Positions 16,039-28,115 of a DNA stretch of 64,000 nucleotides are shown in pieces. The position numbers and the translations under genes were made by a program. Below the pieces are notes generated by a model. That model did no database searches. It had not been told where the DNA came from and worked only from the letters and a program-made list of their open reading frames with translations. The stretch spans positions 41,822,778-41,886,777 of the forward strand of contig CM067348.1 in assembly GCA_034190875.2 (NCBI GenBank), written 5' to 3'. This DNA comes from Urechis unicinctus. Lineage: Eukaryota > Annelida > Polychaeta > Xenopneusta > Urechidae. Each line of letters opens with the position of its first letter. The first letter of the stretch is position 1.

Positions 16039-16044
16039 TTTATA
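16039..16044 (-). promoter_or_regulatory. TATA box of the type B pseudogene
   Basis: The sequence accgccccatttatagtctg is the reverse complement of the cagactataaatggggcggt found at both intact type B genes. It lies at nearly the same distance from the start region, so the promoter survived although the gene did not. Confidence 0.6.
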
Positions 16045-16319
16045 GTCTGCCAGAAACCAGGTAGTCAACACTATGCATTTAATATAGCTTGCTCCATTCA
16101 TGATTCGCGTCAGTGAATAAGCAGTCTATCTATGTGCCAGACTGATCGTTAAATTGCTTGTCCACAAAGTCTTTTTGTGGGTATCACATGACATTCGCAG
16201 CTGATATGCGTGTCATTGACAGGGCCTGGTGTGTTATGAATTTAACAAACCTACGTTGATCTAATTACAAAAGAACATCAAGACTGCTTTGTACCAGTGT
16301 AATTAATCATATGTATTAC

Positions 16320-16613
16320 GTATTTGGTGAGTAACAAGCATTATTACCAGTGCGGGTGCGGTTTATTTGTAGTAAGGCTTTTGAAAGGGATCAAAATACA
16401 CGAGGATATTAAGCATTGTGTAAATACATAGCGATATGGTAAAATCAACAAAAGCACATCCGACTATTGATCCGATACATTCATCGTCTTTCCACAAAGC
16501 GGTTGTCAACGCGTGGCGGACCAGGATGTTACACGGACCCATAATCACACGTTATTGGGATCTTTCCATACTTGAATAGCCCCCACCCCCTCTACTAACT
16601 CACGTATGGTCCG
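16320..16613. other. type B upstream duplicon
   Basis: Reverse complement of 39,535-39,850, 48,930-49,195 and 54,345-54,600. Shared phrases include ccgtgtaacatcctggtccgc and gatgaatgtatcggatcaat. No gene. Confidence 0.6.
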
Positions 16614-16860
16614 GTGAGAAACTCAAACAGAGGTTGCCGCATAAGATCAGCTGACAAGCTGATAAAATGCGCGTTTTTTTACCATGGTATATTTTTAATA
16701 ATGGCTTTGCAATCTCACTTCTCCCGTTACCATTACCAAAGGTTTATATATAACGTAAAGGGGTCGTTATATTTCCATATATTGTTCTTCCAGACGCTAA
16801 AGGTATATTTTGTCTTCCGTTCTCTGTAAGTGTTTTAACACAAGCTTTGAGTCTAACTGA
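16614..16860 (+). other. conserved segment upstream of type B genes
   Basis: About 200-250 bases found upstream of every type B copy: here in plus sense, and in the opposite sense at 39,276-39,500, 48,652-48,906, 54,068-54,300, with a diverged copy at 32,455-32,673. It lies roughly 550-700 bases before the type B start. A short frame (MALQSHFSCYHCQRFIYNV) stays open in several copies, so either a small relic exon or a regulatory block is possible. Confidence 0.5.
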
Positions 16861-16896
16861 CCTGCGTGACATTAGTGTTTCATAAGCATAATACTA

Positions 16897-17340
16897 CTAA
16901 TTAATTAGTGGGAACATTACAGAACACTGAGACTGAGAGAGGGACATGTCGGGTTTTCCAGTCGACATCGTCCAAATTGGTAGATATGACTCTCTGATAA
17001 AATAGCTATAACGGTCATAGATAGCCCGGTATGGATGGATAGAAAGCATCGTCCTCGTGAAAGTAAAGGTAACAGAGCGAATAGATGATGGTCGAAGATT
17101 ATACGTGTACTTTGTTTTCACCATACCTGTGAAGCAATGCCCAATCAACATCTGAAGACATACGTAATATTAGATATGTTATGAATGTGAAATAATTTGC
17201 ATGAAAGTTTAGTATCCAGATTTTAGGGTTTAGAGTGAGAACCTGTAGGACCGATGAAACTTCCTGCATTAAAACACCGATAGCCCATATGTCAAAAGAG
17301 CATGAGTGATTGGTTCATCGAGTTCGATGTTCGTGTTTCC
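16897..17340. other. duplicon spacer
   Basis: Reverse complement of 38,990-39,240, 48,290-48,620 and 53,690-54,036. No gene recognised. Confidence 0.55.
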
Positions 17341-18385
17341 TTCAGCTCGACGACAAATACATTGACTTGCTATTTTCTTTGTAGTCTATTAACGTCATTC
17401 AACGTCACATCAACGAAGGTCAAATTCACAACTATACAGAAGCCCCTTCGTTGATCATGACGCATTGCCAAGCATCTGTCTGTCCATGTACAGATCACCT
17501 CTAGTTGTCTTGTCTACTCTATATACAGCTTTCAATGAGACGTAGCATGTCTACAGCCATCCATTTCAAATCCGATCATTGCAGACGATCTGGATTGTGT
17601 GATGCTTCTTCAAAGATCACAAAGTCAGTAGCATTTATCAACAGTACAGGCAGGGGGTATTCCGACATTGTCATATGGGTGTGGCAATAGAGTAAATCGC
17701 CAGTCTCGGAATGCTGCAACCCAAACCAATAGCTGGCAATGGAATGCGGGTCAGTACGCCCCCGTGATGATCCGCCACCCGGGACGATCCGCCCTTATCG
17801 GAACTACGCGCCCCCGGGTCGATACACCCCCAGGACGATCCGCCCCCAGAATGATACGTCCTCGTGTCGCAGAAAAGACGCGAATGTATAAACTGAATGC
17901 TACATGTCTCATTTAGTAAAGGAACTTTATTAATGAATTTTTATTCGCTGATAAGAAATAAATCAAAAGCATAATGTCCGCCGTCAAGAGGAACAATACA
18001 ACGCGCGTCGCCCCCGGATAGAGTGCTTAACACAAGAATACGAAGTAAATACAGGACTATAAACTAAAAGCGCACTCAAAACTGGGGCAGCGCCTTTACT
18101 AAAATGCCCGTGTTGCGAACTAATAGACGCTGGCAAATTCGGCAATTTGCGCAGACAGTTGGTGTTATAATGTTATATTCGGTTGCTGGACGTTTCGGTT
18201 CATTGGAACCCATGCATCGCCTTTATGCCATCCTGATTTTTGCATAGATCGTTCAGACCGATTATATGTACATCACCAAAATTCGACCCCACTTATTCAT
18301 AATGTCGACCCGACTTATCTATAATGGTAAAAACTCCCTCATTGGATGCTTCCGAACAAAATGGGATTGACTTGACCTACATGTA
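17341..18385. other. 1-kb insertion specific to the left arm
   Basis: The right arm runs directly from the equivalent of ggttcatcgaattcgatgtt into the equivalent of atcaataaatatgattttg with only about 40 bases between. Here about 1 kb of unrelated sequence lies between them. It contains a GC-rich irregular tandem repeat (17,755-17,865, built on ggacgatccgccc) and moderate-GC sequence to 18,330. No transposase, terminal repeat or target duplication was seen. Confidence 0.6.
17755..17865. repeat. GC-rich irregular minisatellite
   Basis: Five or so imperfect units around gatgatccgccac, ggacgatccgccc and gatacacccccagg, markedly GC-rich compared with the AT-rich surroundings. Confidence 0.65.
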
Positions 18386-18585
18386 CCAATGATTATCAAT
18401 AAATATGATTTTGTTCATTTAACGCAAACGCTTGTATACAAGATTTATGTGTTATTTTATTAAATATGCACACTTTTCCGAGGTGTCGATGAATATAAAT
18501 CAGGAACACAACTTTGCTTACACTGCCTGATAATTTTCAATTCACTTTCAAAATGTGTCAAATTTTAAACGTTCTGATATTCCTC

Positions 18586-18597
18586 ATTTATATATAT

Positions 18598-18644
<47 letters not shown>

Positions 18645-18826
18645 TATATATATATATATATAATAAATAAATATATTCATATATATATGTTTATATATAT
18701 ATACATATATATATACATATATATATATATATTTATATTCATATATATATATACAGATATTTATATATATATACAGATATATATAGATATAAATATATAT
18801 ATATATATATTTATACATTATATATG

Positions 18827-18906
<80 letters not shown>

Positions 18907-18981
18907 AATATATATTTATATATATTATGCGATAAACAATGTAAATGGGGGATACATATGTATATATACATATATATATGC

Positions 18982-19050
<69 letters not shown>
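18586..19050. repeat. (AT)n-rich microsatellite, imperfect
   Basis: AT dinucleotide tract with interruptions and an internal duplicated phrase gcgataaacaatgtaaatggggga (18,927 and 19,049). It ends about 240 bases before the type A start codon at 19,292. In the right arm the same position is occupied by the (GT)n tract 53,142-53,284. Confidence 0.95.
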
Positions 19051-19052
<2 letters not shown>

Positions 19053-19291
19053 ATAAACAATGTAAATGGGGGATGCATGCATATTTATGGGAAGATATTC
19101 TGGTTGTATAAGATCGAATAAGGACGCAAAATCAATAATAGCTCAATTCCAGTTGCTCAATATTGATCCTGTATAACTGTCAATCCAACCACATAGTTAT
19201 GAGTGAATCAATACCTAATCGTCTATACTATCATGCTGCACTTAATCAATCTTGATCTGCCTACTCAAACTGCTGCTCATTGCAATTTACG

Positions 19292-20229
19292 ATGGCGAAC
19301 AAGGTTCGACGTATTGCTCTGGTGCTCCCTGTCTTTGTTCCTAGTGTGTTATTGGGCATTTACGTCGTCAGGAATATCAAGCATCATGAGGATCCTATCG
19401 CAAAAGGGTATGTCGAAAAAAGACTCTGCTCTGACATCAAAGACGAAAAAAAGGATACATACGACGACGATGATACTTTCGTCACCGAAATCTACAGCTG
19501 AGGATTTACCGCCTGATATCCAATTCGTGATGCACAACCCAGAACTATGTTCGAACAAAACCTTGGACTGGATTGTTTATGTACATTCTGCTACAAGGAA
19601 TGCAGATAAACGGCAGCTTTTACGATCAACGTGGGCTAATGTGAGATTATATAAATCCTACCAAACAGAGCTTGTATTTATGCTCGGTATGACTACAGAC
19701 AAGTCTGTTTATAGAGCCGTAAAGGACGAGCAAACGACATACCTATAGGAATTTGACGTTAAAGGCAATAATGTCAGTGAAGTGGGTGTCCATTCACTGT
19801 TCACAGGCTCCTTTTGTCATTAAAGTGGACGGCGATGCTTTAGTTGACATATTCAAACTTGCTACTGTGATCCGCAATACTTACAACGGAAATAAGAGGT
19901 TTATAGCCTGCCATATTGGGCGCCATCACCGTATTCGTCGTACCAACAATCACAAGAGGCCTATAGGGTCATATAAACTTCCAAATAGAACCCATTATCC
20001 GCCGTATTGCTATGGAATTTGTTATATCATGCCGATGCGCCTAGTCAAGGATATTTACTACACATCATTAGTAACCCCGTTTCTCTGGATTGATGATGTC
20101 TTTTTGACTGGATTGGTGATCGAAAAGATCAAAAATGTGCAATACTTAGAGTTTCCATTCTCACGGAAGGTTACACTCTCTCCATCTAGATTTATGATAT
20201 ATGTAACTAATGACCGGACGGATTTTATG
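19292..20229 (+). pseudogene. type A GT31 pseudogene, cut by a Polinton-like element
   Basis: Starts MANKVRRIALVLP at 19,292 and follows the intact type A genes closely. Three lesions are visible. An extra G after the A7 at about 19,446-19,453 shifts the frame. A 32-base deletion at 19,743 removes the GDIVQGDFLDT segment; the lost piece is bounded by atac on both sides. The gene stops at 20,229, after NDRTDFM, where unrelated sequence begins; the last 28 residues are gone and are not found on the far side of the inserted element. The DxD site reads VDGD instead of VDDD. YPPYC and IDDVFLTG are intact. It is the left-arm partner of 51,896-52,948. Confidence 0.92.
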
Positions 20230-20617
20230 CCGCCGCCAGATCGGGAGCACACAAAAGACATCCCGGAGAGTAGGCCGTCGCGCCACCCTCAATATAGATA
20301 TTATTTCCGTAGACTTTGGTGTCGTACACCTCCTCCAATACCGCAATTGCAACCTCCTCAAAAGTCGTACCCAGAGGGAGGGTGCGCTAAAGCAAACACC
20401 CTCGTTGCTAGTTTTTTCAGTCAGCTTCTTACTATAGCTGCCGAAGTAGTTTTGCCCTATGCTGGCGGAGTAGTCACTACCTCCAATGCAGCCCTTCCTC
20501 GTGGTCTCACACTGGTCCGTATTTTGTTTGACTCTGGTATGATCGTTGCAGAAAGATTTTATCGCCGCCTCCATTATACCCAACAATCCCTACTCTTTAA
20601 ATGGACTGTCGGGGGAG

Positions 20618-21019
20618 TCATACCTTAGCAGGTCTAAGGGGCGATTCTGCCACTTTCAAACATTTTGCTTTAATGTCACTCTTCATTTGACTATATTTCA
20701 TGATCTCGACCGAAACGAGCTTAAACTTATCACCTGAGATATACCCATATTCAAGCGCCGCTGATACAATGTCAGCAATTATATTCAATTTGCTTTGAGC
20801 GAGAATGCGGATCTTGTCATGCTTTTTTAACTTAATGGCCAGCCGCCGACTAATGAATTTTCCAGCAATTACCACTAGCCCACAAGAAGCCCCAGTAGCA
20901 CCCAACACTGTTGCAATAGGAATGGCAACTACTGTAGACATTACATCTACACCACTTGCGCATAGCACAATAATTTTCAATCTCTTTCTCAAGGTATTGC
21001 TTCTTGGGGCTGATCTCAT
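20618..21019 (-). pseudogene. Polinton-like fossil: conserved hydrophobic protein
   Basis: A small protein with a glycine-alanine-rich hydrophobic stretch (residues about 28-52) followed by a basic, helical tail beginning RRLAIKLKKHDKIR. I recognise this as an uncharacterised family that accompanies fibre-like genes in similar elements of aquatic invertebrates; the function is unknown. Part of the fossil element. Confidence 0.5.
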
Positions 21020-21279
21020 TCAACCGATAGGAGTGCCCCTGATTCTCATCAGACAGCTGCGGATATAACGGTGCCGTCGGAATGGTTGGTTGTTGTTTCA
21101 GACTGCTGCTTTATACGTAAGTCTACAGGTCAAGTTCAATTAGGAGTGAAGCTACAGACTAAGTCGCTCCTCTGATTTGAGTGGTTGTTTGAAAGTTAAT
21201 AACGTTGCCTTGTTCTAGATGTAAAGGCTGGTCAAAAGATATTACAGCCCGTTGGTCAGCAGGCTTACTTATTCCTACC

Positions 21280-21760
21280 ACTTGATTCGTTCAATTGATA
21301 ACAGGAACGACTGCTAAGGGACCAGTATCAGCACCAACACACGAAGACAACCCCATACGAATGATCCTACCATTGGATAGCATGGTATATCCACAGCTTG
21401 AGTCTTGTGAGTCTCGACCCCTAGCCCCATGGCCAAACGACCACTCATATCCTCTGCGAAGAGCACCACTTGCTTCTGCCCATATAATAATGAGGGGTTT
21501 TGTTTGGGAGGTCCCTTCGATGCTGTCTGTGTCTCTCATCAACATACTATTTATTAGCAGCATCTTCAGGCGATATTGGGTCTCCCAACTGAACGATTTT
21601 ATTATTTCCCAGTTCAACGTCTTCAGTCATAATATTGCCACCTTTATACATTTTTTGTGAGTCTACATAGGTCTTTGTTGCATATTCAGAGAGGTCGGCA
21701 CCGCCCTGATCCGTTTTCGGTTGAGTTCCATAAATACTCGCCTTTATTGACATCTTGTAA
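21280..21760 (-). pseudogene. Polinton-like fossil: fibre-like protein
   Basis: The start region carries a TYVDSQ segment and an ISPEDAANK segment, the spaced motif typical of collar and fibre proteins of phage tails and of some Polinton-like elements. A second part has a YEWSFG and a SNGRIIRMGL segment typical of a C-terminal head. Likely a virion fibre or receptor-binding part. Fossil, broken. Confidence 0.45.
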
Positions 21761-22029
21761 ATTGAAGAACAACGCCAATGGGAAGGTCGTGATTGTTCAA
21801 TAAACGTCCCTTATTATCTCTTATCTGAACCTTTAACTCATTCACGGCTCCGACAGTAACACGTTTTGACACAGGATTAGCAATGTTTGTGGTTATGATA
21901 TCACCATAAGAAGCGTAGTGGGCGCACCATCAAGTATGTTGTGCGTGGTACTGACTTGATCGGGGTGGACATAAAGTGGGTTAAAGATGCTAAAAATCGC
22001 GGGCCGGTCGCCTTTCTAAAGACCTAAAG

Positions 22030-22420
22030 GAATTCATCCTCTACCCAGACCGGCATCAATACCTAATATTTTTAACACACCATCACATCGTAAAGACCCA
22101 GAAGGTGGAATTGAGAGGGTAACAATCCCAGTTAAATCATCAACCCCCAACTTAGGACCTAAAGTATCCGGAGTCATAGATTCAATTTCCTCCTGTATAC
22201 GCTTGAAAGTCCAGAGGCCAGGCGGGAGACTAGAATGTTTTAACCCCCCTGGCCCAGAACTATATGGCAGCCATAGAAGGGGCACATCTGATTCAATGTT
22301 ATACCAGCCCACAGTATACGTGATTGACCTAAGACCTACGTATAGATCACCTGCACTATTGTCAATAGGATTTTGCAGGGACACAGCGTCACCGCTTTGA
22401 ACGTTTGACAGAGTGTGATA
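22030..22420 (-). pseudogene. Polinton-like fossil: possible minor virion protein
   Basis: Minus-strand coding with the segments LPPGLWTFKRIQEEIESM, LTGIVTLSIPPSG and VLKILGID. The pattern resembles small structural proteins of these elements that carry a predicted jelly-roll. The function is inferred only from resemblance. Fossil. Confidence 0.4.
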
Positions 22421-22429
22421 CATAGCACT

Positions 22430-23694
22430 ATGAATAAACAAGCCTTTAGTTTCAATACGAATAAAACGTACAAAAACGAGCCGGTATACGTACCCCATAT
22501 TGCCCGCAAGGATCTGACACATCTCCTCATCCAGGTAAAATCGGATGATATCACAGATGCGTTTGGGGTCGAGTTCTCCAACCTGTTTGATAAATACTTG
22601 GTGCCAAACATAAGTGACGACAGCCTTGTAGTTGGCTGGAGAACCAACCACATGCAATACTGGCAGAACCAGGTAAACTTTGTTGTATGGTGTGCAACAA
22701 GCGGCTGCAGAGTTTCTGCCCTGGACCACCTCGAATCTGACTCCCCAGCACTAAGTAACCTCTACGGAGACTTATAGACGAAATGAGAATAGCACTGACG
22801 GATGACGCCACATGTTCAGCCACCAACAACACTTTTGACAAGAGAATCTACCACTGGCTCTGCCACGAGTTTGGGGTTGGTCGAAAACAGCGACTGGAGG
22901 ATAAAAGGCGGTAACCAGGGCCTAGGGTGGGTCTACTTCACCGACCCTGAAACACACGAGGTACGGGTGATCACTCATTTTGGAAACACCCACCTGTACG
23001 AATCCTTTCGGCAAACCTTTGAGAAATCAACCGATGGCTTTGTTTTCCAGGGCGGCAAGCTGCGCATTGATTTTATAAAGCAAGACAAGGATGGAGCAAA
23101 CATTATCTGGAGTACTTACATCCTTGAAAAATCAGCGGGGTTCACCACCCCAGGTATCACACGGATCACGACAACATTAGGACCTTTGTCTGGGCCATTC
23201 TTAGTGCTCAGACGCAGACCTGCTCAGAGATACTAGGTGTTGGAACATCCTTTGATGCTCAAAAGCAATTTCAGGCCAATGTTGAGGATGCCATCAACTC
23301 CCCAGTGGACATTCCATCATCCATCCGACGGTATCAGAACATTCTCCAGAAAGCTTCCTCAAAGGTTGATTATGTGTTTGGAACGGGACTGTACATGGCT
23401 CCGTCGGATATGAGCCTCGCCATTGGAGACGTTGCTGGGTACAACAATCTGAATACCATCGCGACTGAGGAGCAGCAGATAGGCAGCAATACTGATGTCA
23501 ACTCGGTTCCGGTGGTTCTAGATAGAGGAAGCTTTGACCCTCCGCCAGATACAGATATGGAACTCCTCTCTCCAGGGCCGGCCACTGTCGGCGTGGCCGA
23601 GACCGGTCTGCGTGGGGTGCACGAGGATGAGAAAAACGCTCTTATTGTAGGCGGAATCGCTATAGGCTTAGCTGTGCTTTGGTTTGCTACGTAG
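22430..23694 (+). pseudogene. Polinton-like fossil: conserved protein with C-terminal membrane segment
   Basis: Begins MNKQAFSFNTNKTYKNEP and contains VGWRTNHMQYWQNQVNFVVW, a signature I know from many uncharacterised invertebrate proteins linked to these elements. It ends with a membrane segment (IVGGIAIGLAVLWFA). Possibly a virion or entry component; unproven. Fossil, broken. Confidence 0.5.
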
Positions 23695-24439
23695 TAAGTC
23701 ATGGAGTAACAGGAGGATAACTCCCCCCCACCGCCACAACTGCGGCCCATACATGTTTGCCATCCAACCAGCCACCTTTGCAGCTGACTTAAGCAGCCAT
23801 GATACGATGGAGCCAATGATTCCAGGAAGGGCAGCTGCTGCCTTACCGGCTAGGCCCTTCAGGACGTTTGCCAAGGAGTTCAGCTGTTTTTTAATCCATT
23901 CCTTTACACCGGGCGCCCGTCAAAGCAACTACCAGGGTCGAGATTGCCAATCCGATCGCAGTGAGGATAGAAGCGATTGTTTTGCCCTGCTCCCGGAACA
24001 AGCTGCGTACACGCTCAGTTAGTGTTGTGTCCTCGTTAAGAAGTCTGTTGATCGTTTCCCTGATGCGTTTAATTTGAGTTCGCAGACGTTCACGGTTTAC
24101 AGAGGCAGCCTCAACACGGACACGCCGCAGGTCCTGCAGCTCTGGAAGCTCATTTGCTTGGAATTTCCATGCTCGACTGACACCCTTCCCTTCCTCCTCC
24201 ACGCTTGACATTTTATATTTTCGCCAGTCTATATCCCCTTCTATCTCAGTTATCTTTGTTAGGTTGTTGCCCAGCTCACCGCTCTGGGTCTGCATAGCCT
24301 TGTCAAGTCCCATAAGCTCTCTGAGTGGTAGTTCGTTGCCTGTTTGTGTACCTAAGTCTTCTATTGCGTTATGAACGCCCTCTATGAAGCTTGTTTCTTC
24401 CACACCACCTTGCTCTGTCACGGCTTCGGGGGTGCTCAT
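23668..24439 (-). pseudogene. Polinton-like fossil: coiled-coil protein with membrane helices
   Basis: An acidic N-terminal half, a long charged helix with RIRETINRLL and a membrane-type segment TIASILTAIGLAISTLVVAL, followed by a second part with KAAAALPGIIGSIVSWLL. This combination is a familiar uncharacterised family of aquatic-invertebrate Polinton-like elements. Fossil, broken. Confidence 0.5.
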
Positions 24440-24493
24440 TTCTAATTTCTCTGGAAGTGCAGCTTCCCCTTTAGCAGCAGCTTGGTCAACGCC

Positions 24494-24937
24494 TTATATG
24501 GCTGCTGCTGCCTTTGTGGATAGTTCAGTGCTCACTCCAAGAGCCCGAGCAACCTGTGTACCATCATACTTTTCTATACTACTAGGAGAGAGGAAGTTGT
24601 TGGGATTGTTCTTCCATGTCAGAAGCTTCCATTCTCGGCCCCATTTATCCCAAAGGTCACATTCTTTAGACGATCTAAACTCCAGAGTGGCCTGCAGCCC
24701 ATACTTAGACACTGCCTTCTTCCACCTCCTTACTAAGACTTCTGTTTCTTCTTTGGATCCCACCTGATCTTCTGGTAACCCTGCAGGCATTTCAGTTATA
24801 GCCCATGGTGGACTAGAAGTATCTAAAGCTTCGTCAAAGAGGTTAGTCTCCTCATCATCAAAGTTAGCCTCATTCCTCTCCCTTCCCATAGCCCCCTCCT
24901 CCTCTGGGTCGTCAAATGCTGGGTTATCAAACTCCAT
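24494..24937 (-). pseudogene. Polinton-like fossil: acidic hypothetical protein
   Basis: About 147 residues, very acidic at the start (EFDNPAFDDPEEE), with a basic tryptophan-containing middle. Diverges from the plus-strand capsid gene across a gap of about 40 bases. No function recognised. Confidence 0.45.
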
Positions 24938-24977
24938 ACATGTGTGTTAAAGATATAATTGTAGTTAAGAATTCAAC

Positions 24978-26229
24978 ATGACGAGTACTTACGGACGCAA
25001 ACTTAACCCACACCCCCGGATACGCAAACCCTCCGGGTAAAGGGCGTGCGACAGTCTGAAGTCGTTACAAACAATCCAAGCACTATTGACAAGAACCAAC
25101 AACTGCTGGTTCGCTTCCCCATCCTAGGCGCAGACGACGTCATTGTTCCAGGGACAGCACGGCTGGCTTTTACAATCATGCTGACCTCGACTGATCTTAA
25201 CCGCAGTGTTGTGCAAAACCTGGGCCGTGCCGTGGTCAAAAAATGACAATCAAGATTTCTGGCAATGAGGTCATGTCTATTGATGACAGCAATGTGTAAC
25301 ACTGTTACCACGAAATGTGGCAGACTGCACAGGAGAGACAGGGCCTCCAGTATCAGGGCATTGACACATCAGATGACAGAAACACAACTAAGATACGAAT
25401 GGGGACAGGAGACAAGGATGAGACCGAGAAAGAGGACCTGGCCATAGCCGATGTGTATGGTAATAGGTTCTACGTTCCGCTTGACTTTGAACTCCTCGAG
25501 AGTCACATGCCATTCTACCAGAGTGCACTTAAGGACAGACTGGAGTACGAGCTCACGTTCAACGACTACAACCCCGTAATTCACGCAACAGGCGACACCA
25601 CTGCCAGCTACAAAATTAATGGCATCTCGCTGGAGTATGACATGGTTACCCAAACAGAGTTGGCCCACATGATACGCACCCAGTACACAGGTCGTCTCTC
25701 GATTCTGTATGACCGTGTTCTTTGTCACAGGAAGCTTGTATACAATAAAAGAGATACACTGTGGAACTTCAACTTGAACGTGCATGCTCGCAGCATGAAG
25801 GGCATCCTACTGCTCTTTGAAGACCCAGCCAATGCCTCATATGCCAGGAAGACAGATTTGTTCTTAAACCCAAAGATAACACAAGTTAAGGTGATCATTG
25901 AGGGCATCCCCAACCAACTCTGTGCCCAAGGTGTGCGTGGCAACCAGTAGTGGGATGAAGTGAAGAAGGCCTTTGCAGCAACGAGTAAACGAGACCCCAA
26001 TGTAGCAATAGCTGCAAAAGACTTGGCATTGTCGGACGTGTCCCTAGGAGAGTACCTAACCAGTAAGTATGCTCTGTGGCTCGACTAAAGGACGATTGAT
26101 GACGACCAGCTGCACGGTAGTGGCAGGACCGTGGAGAATGCGTAAGAGGGTATCACCATACAGATCACGAAAAAATCACAGGCGGCCGGTGGATTGAATA
26201 TGTATATTGCAATGGATGGCACAGCTTAA
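24978..26229 (+). pseudogene. Polinton-like fossil: major capsid protein
   Basis: Resembles the major capsid protein family of Polinton/adintovirus-like elements. Landmarks are VYGNRFYVPLDFELL, the helix and strand region around LEYELTFND, SMKGILLLFEDP, and KITQVKVIIEGIPNQL at the junction to the second jelly-roll. The coding covers most of the expected length. It is the strongest evidence for the nature of the element. Fossil, broken. Confidence 0.65.
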
Positions 26230-26237
26230 CATTAAAG

Positions 26238-26900
26238 ATGGCAGGTTCGTCAGCGCAGTCCACCAACAAGGTTTTGATGAAACCGAAAACTGAGCTTACA
26301 TTCCCTGTTCGGCAATTGTTTGTGGGCAGACAGGATGTGGGAAAACTGCATTCATCCTCGACCTACTTGAAGGGCCCTTCTTTGGTGCCTTCGTGCATAT
26401 TGTAATCCTCTGCCTTACCATACGTTTCAACGAGGCCTATCAGACGCGGTCATGGGTGTGGGATGATTCAGAGGTCTACGTCGTTGATCCAGGGGAGCAG
26501 CTCCATGACCACCTGAGGGCTTTCTACCATTGTTTTAGGGCGAGCCTGCCCTCTACATTATTGATGAATGTTCAGCAACAAAGGCCCTAACATAGAAGAA
26601 AGACGTTATCCGAACTGGCCTTTAGCGGCCGCCATGGGCAGCAAAGTGTCTGGGTCCTCTGCCAAAAGTACAACTCTGTGCTGAAGGACTTACGTGAGCA
26701 GACTCGCTGGATGGTGCTCTTTCACACCAAGGACTGTGACTCGTTTGAAGACGCCTTACTTGAAAATGATGTAATTCCAACAAAGTAGGAACGTGCCACA
26801 GTACGCCAACTACTAGCAAAGACCAAGGACGCAAAACTGCTGCTGAAGACTGATCAACCTACTGCATATGCCGTCGATTGAAGTGGTATTGGCTTTGATA
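26238..26900 (+). pseudogene. Polinton-like fossil: packaging ATPase
   Basis: Lies directly after the capsid gene, as usual in this class. A P-loop region is followed by KTAFILDLLEGPFFG and an aspartate-containing hydrophobic strand (LYIIDE-like), as in FtsK/HerA-type genome packaging ATPases. Decayed; placement rests on the P-loop region and gene order. Confidence 0.5.
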
Positions 26901-26988
26901 GCAGCCGCTGCCTCAGTAATCAATTTAGGTTTCTTCATCTGGGTAGCGGTGCCAGTATTTTGAAGCTCGAAGGCGTATACATATATTC

Positions 26989-27604
26989 ATGGATCCTGAT
27001 ACTATTATTGATAAACTCCATGAACAAGACACGACTAGCTTAGTGGAGACAAAGTCTGGGGGAGCGTCACCTAGTTGCACCCCTGGTGTAGATATGTCTT
27101 CTAAGAGAGATAGACTTGCTGCCGTCATAGCCTGTGGTCAGGCCCGTCAGTACCTTGGTTTGGAGCGCCTTACAATTGACCGGGTTGAATCAATGTCTGA
27201 TGAAGATCATAAAGCTGTATGTGAGATACCAGGCTTGGCTAGGCGCTAGCATGACGTGCACTCTAGGTCAATCATTGCTACAGCTATACTTAGGTATTGC
27301 TTGTATGTTTCTACCAATCCAACCCGAACACCAGCCAAAGCTAATTACAGACCTAGAGACTAACCCGTTTGTTGGACACGCGCTAAGCACTGCCACTTGT
27401 GATCTATATCATCGTTATGGTATGTTTTTAGCTCCATTAACCTCGGCTTTAACAACAATTAAGCACTGTAAATTTGGAAAAACAAGCATCGAATCAATAG
27501 GGGCCGGTGGAGAAGAAGACACCACTTCCTTGCTAAAATATGTGTTTAACTCCGCTATTGCATGTGCTAAACTCCGCTATAGCATGTGCTTAACTCCGCT
27601 ATAA
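26989..27604 (+). pseudogene. Polinton-like fossil: conserved protein of unknown role
   Basis: Contains the segments MDPDTIIDKLHEQD, LITDLETNPFVGHAL and LYHRYGMFLAPLTSAL, a pattern I associate with another uncharacterised gene of this element class. No enzymatic motif seen. Fossil. Confidence 0.4.
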
Positions 27605-27655
27605 CAGGTGCTTACTAAGAGCTGTCAATTGGACAAATACATTTAGTAAGTAAAC

Positions 27656-27877
27656 ATGAAGGAAACGAACACGAATCAAGGAGAGACAACACCGGGGGAG
27701 ATAACGTCAGTGACCACTACAAAAAACGCTAAAAGGGTTGCGGCAGGACGAAAGGGTGCTGCAGCTCGAAAAGCCAATCAAAATAAGCTTCTGAGAGAGC
27801 TTCGAGAGGCTAAGGCCGCGCTTACAGAAGCCTATGGTCGCTCATTTAAAGGATCCGTTTTATATGGAATAAGATGA
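27656..27877 (+). pseudogene. Polinton-like fossil: small basic protein
   Basis: About 73 residues with KNAKRVAAGRKGAAARKANQ, like the small basic proteins with an RVAAGRKGA motif found in related elements. Overlaps the start of the next gene by four bases (ATGA). Possibly nucleic-acid binding, by charge only. Confidence 0.4.
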
Positions 27878-28115
27878 CACCACCAATTACTGATGGAAAA
27901 ATACTCATCAACACACTGTACCGCGATGCAGTTGTTTTTGGTATTTCAATAGGTTATGCTTAGCTTGCTAAGATGGCTCTGGGTGGTGGGGTGCCACGTC
28001 TTGATTTCAACCCCTGCGACCTGGCTATAGCTGTTGCTGATGTATCACTAGCTATGGCCACAAAGGATATGCTTATTAAACAAGGAATCTTACCAGTTGA
28101 TATCCTGAAATTATG
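27874..28115 (+). pseudogene. Polinton-like fossil: small membrane protein
   Basis: Short hydrophobic start, then a helix around DLAIAVADVSLAMATKDML and the ending KQGILPVDILK. It resembles a small conserved membrane protein of this element class. Fossil. Confidence 0.35.

Larger units (their letters stand above)
10011..20229 (+). repeat. left arm of a giant inverted repeat
   Basis: Read in reverse complement, this arm is colinear with 51,980-64,000. Matching blocks seen by eye: 10,011-10,360 with 63,650-64,000; the 19-bp minisatellites; 13,244-14,190 with 60,926-61,830; the type B pseudogene 15,190-16,050 with 54,790-55,900; 17,281-17,340 with 53,685-53,740; 18,386-18,560 with 53,460-53,640; and the type A pseudogene 19,292-20,229 with 51,980-52,948. 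Differences are local: a 1-kb insertion at 17,341-18,385 here, and a mobile-element cluster at 56,541-60,925 in the right arm. The outer end may continue past the window in the right arm. Confidence 0.85.
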
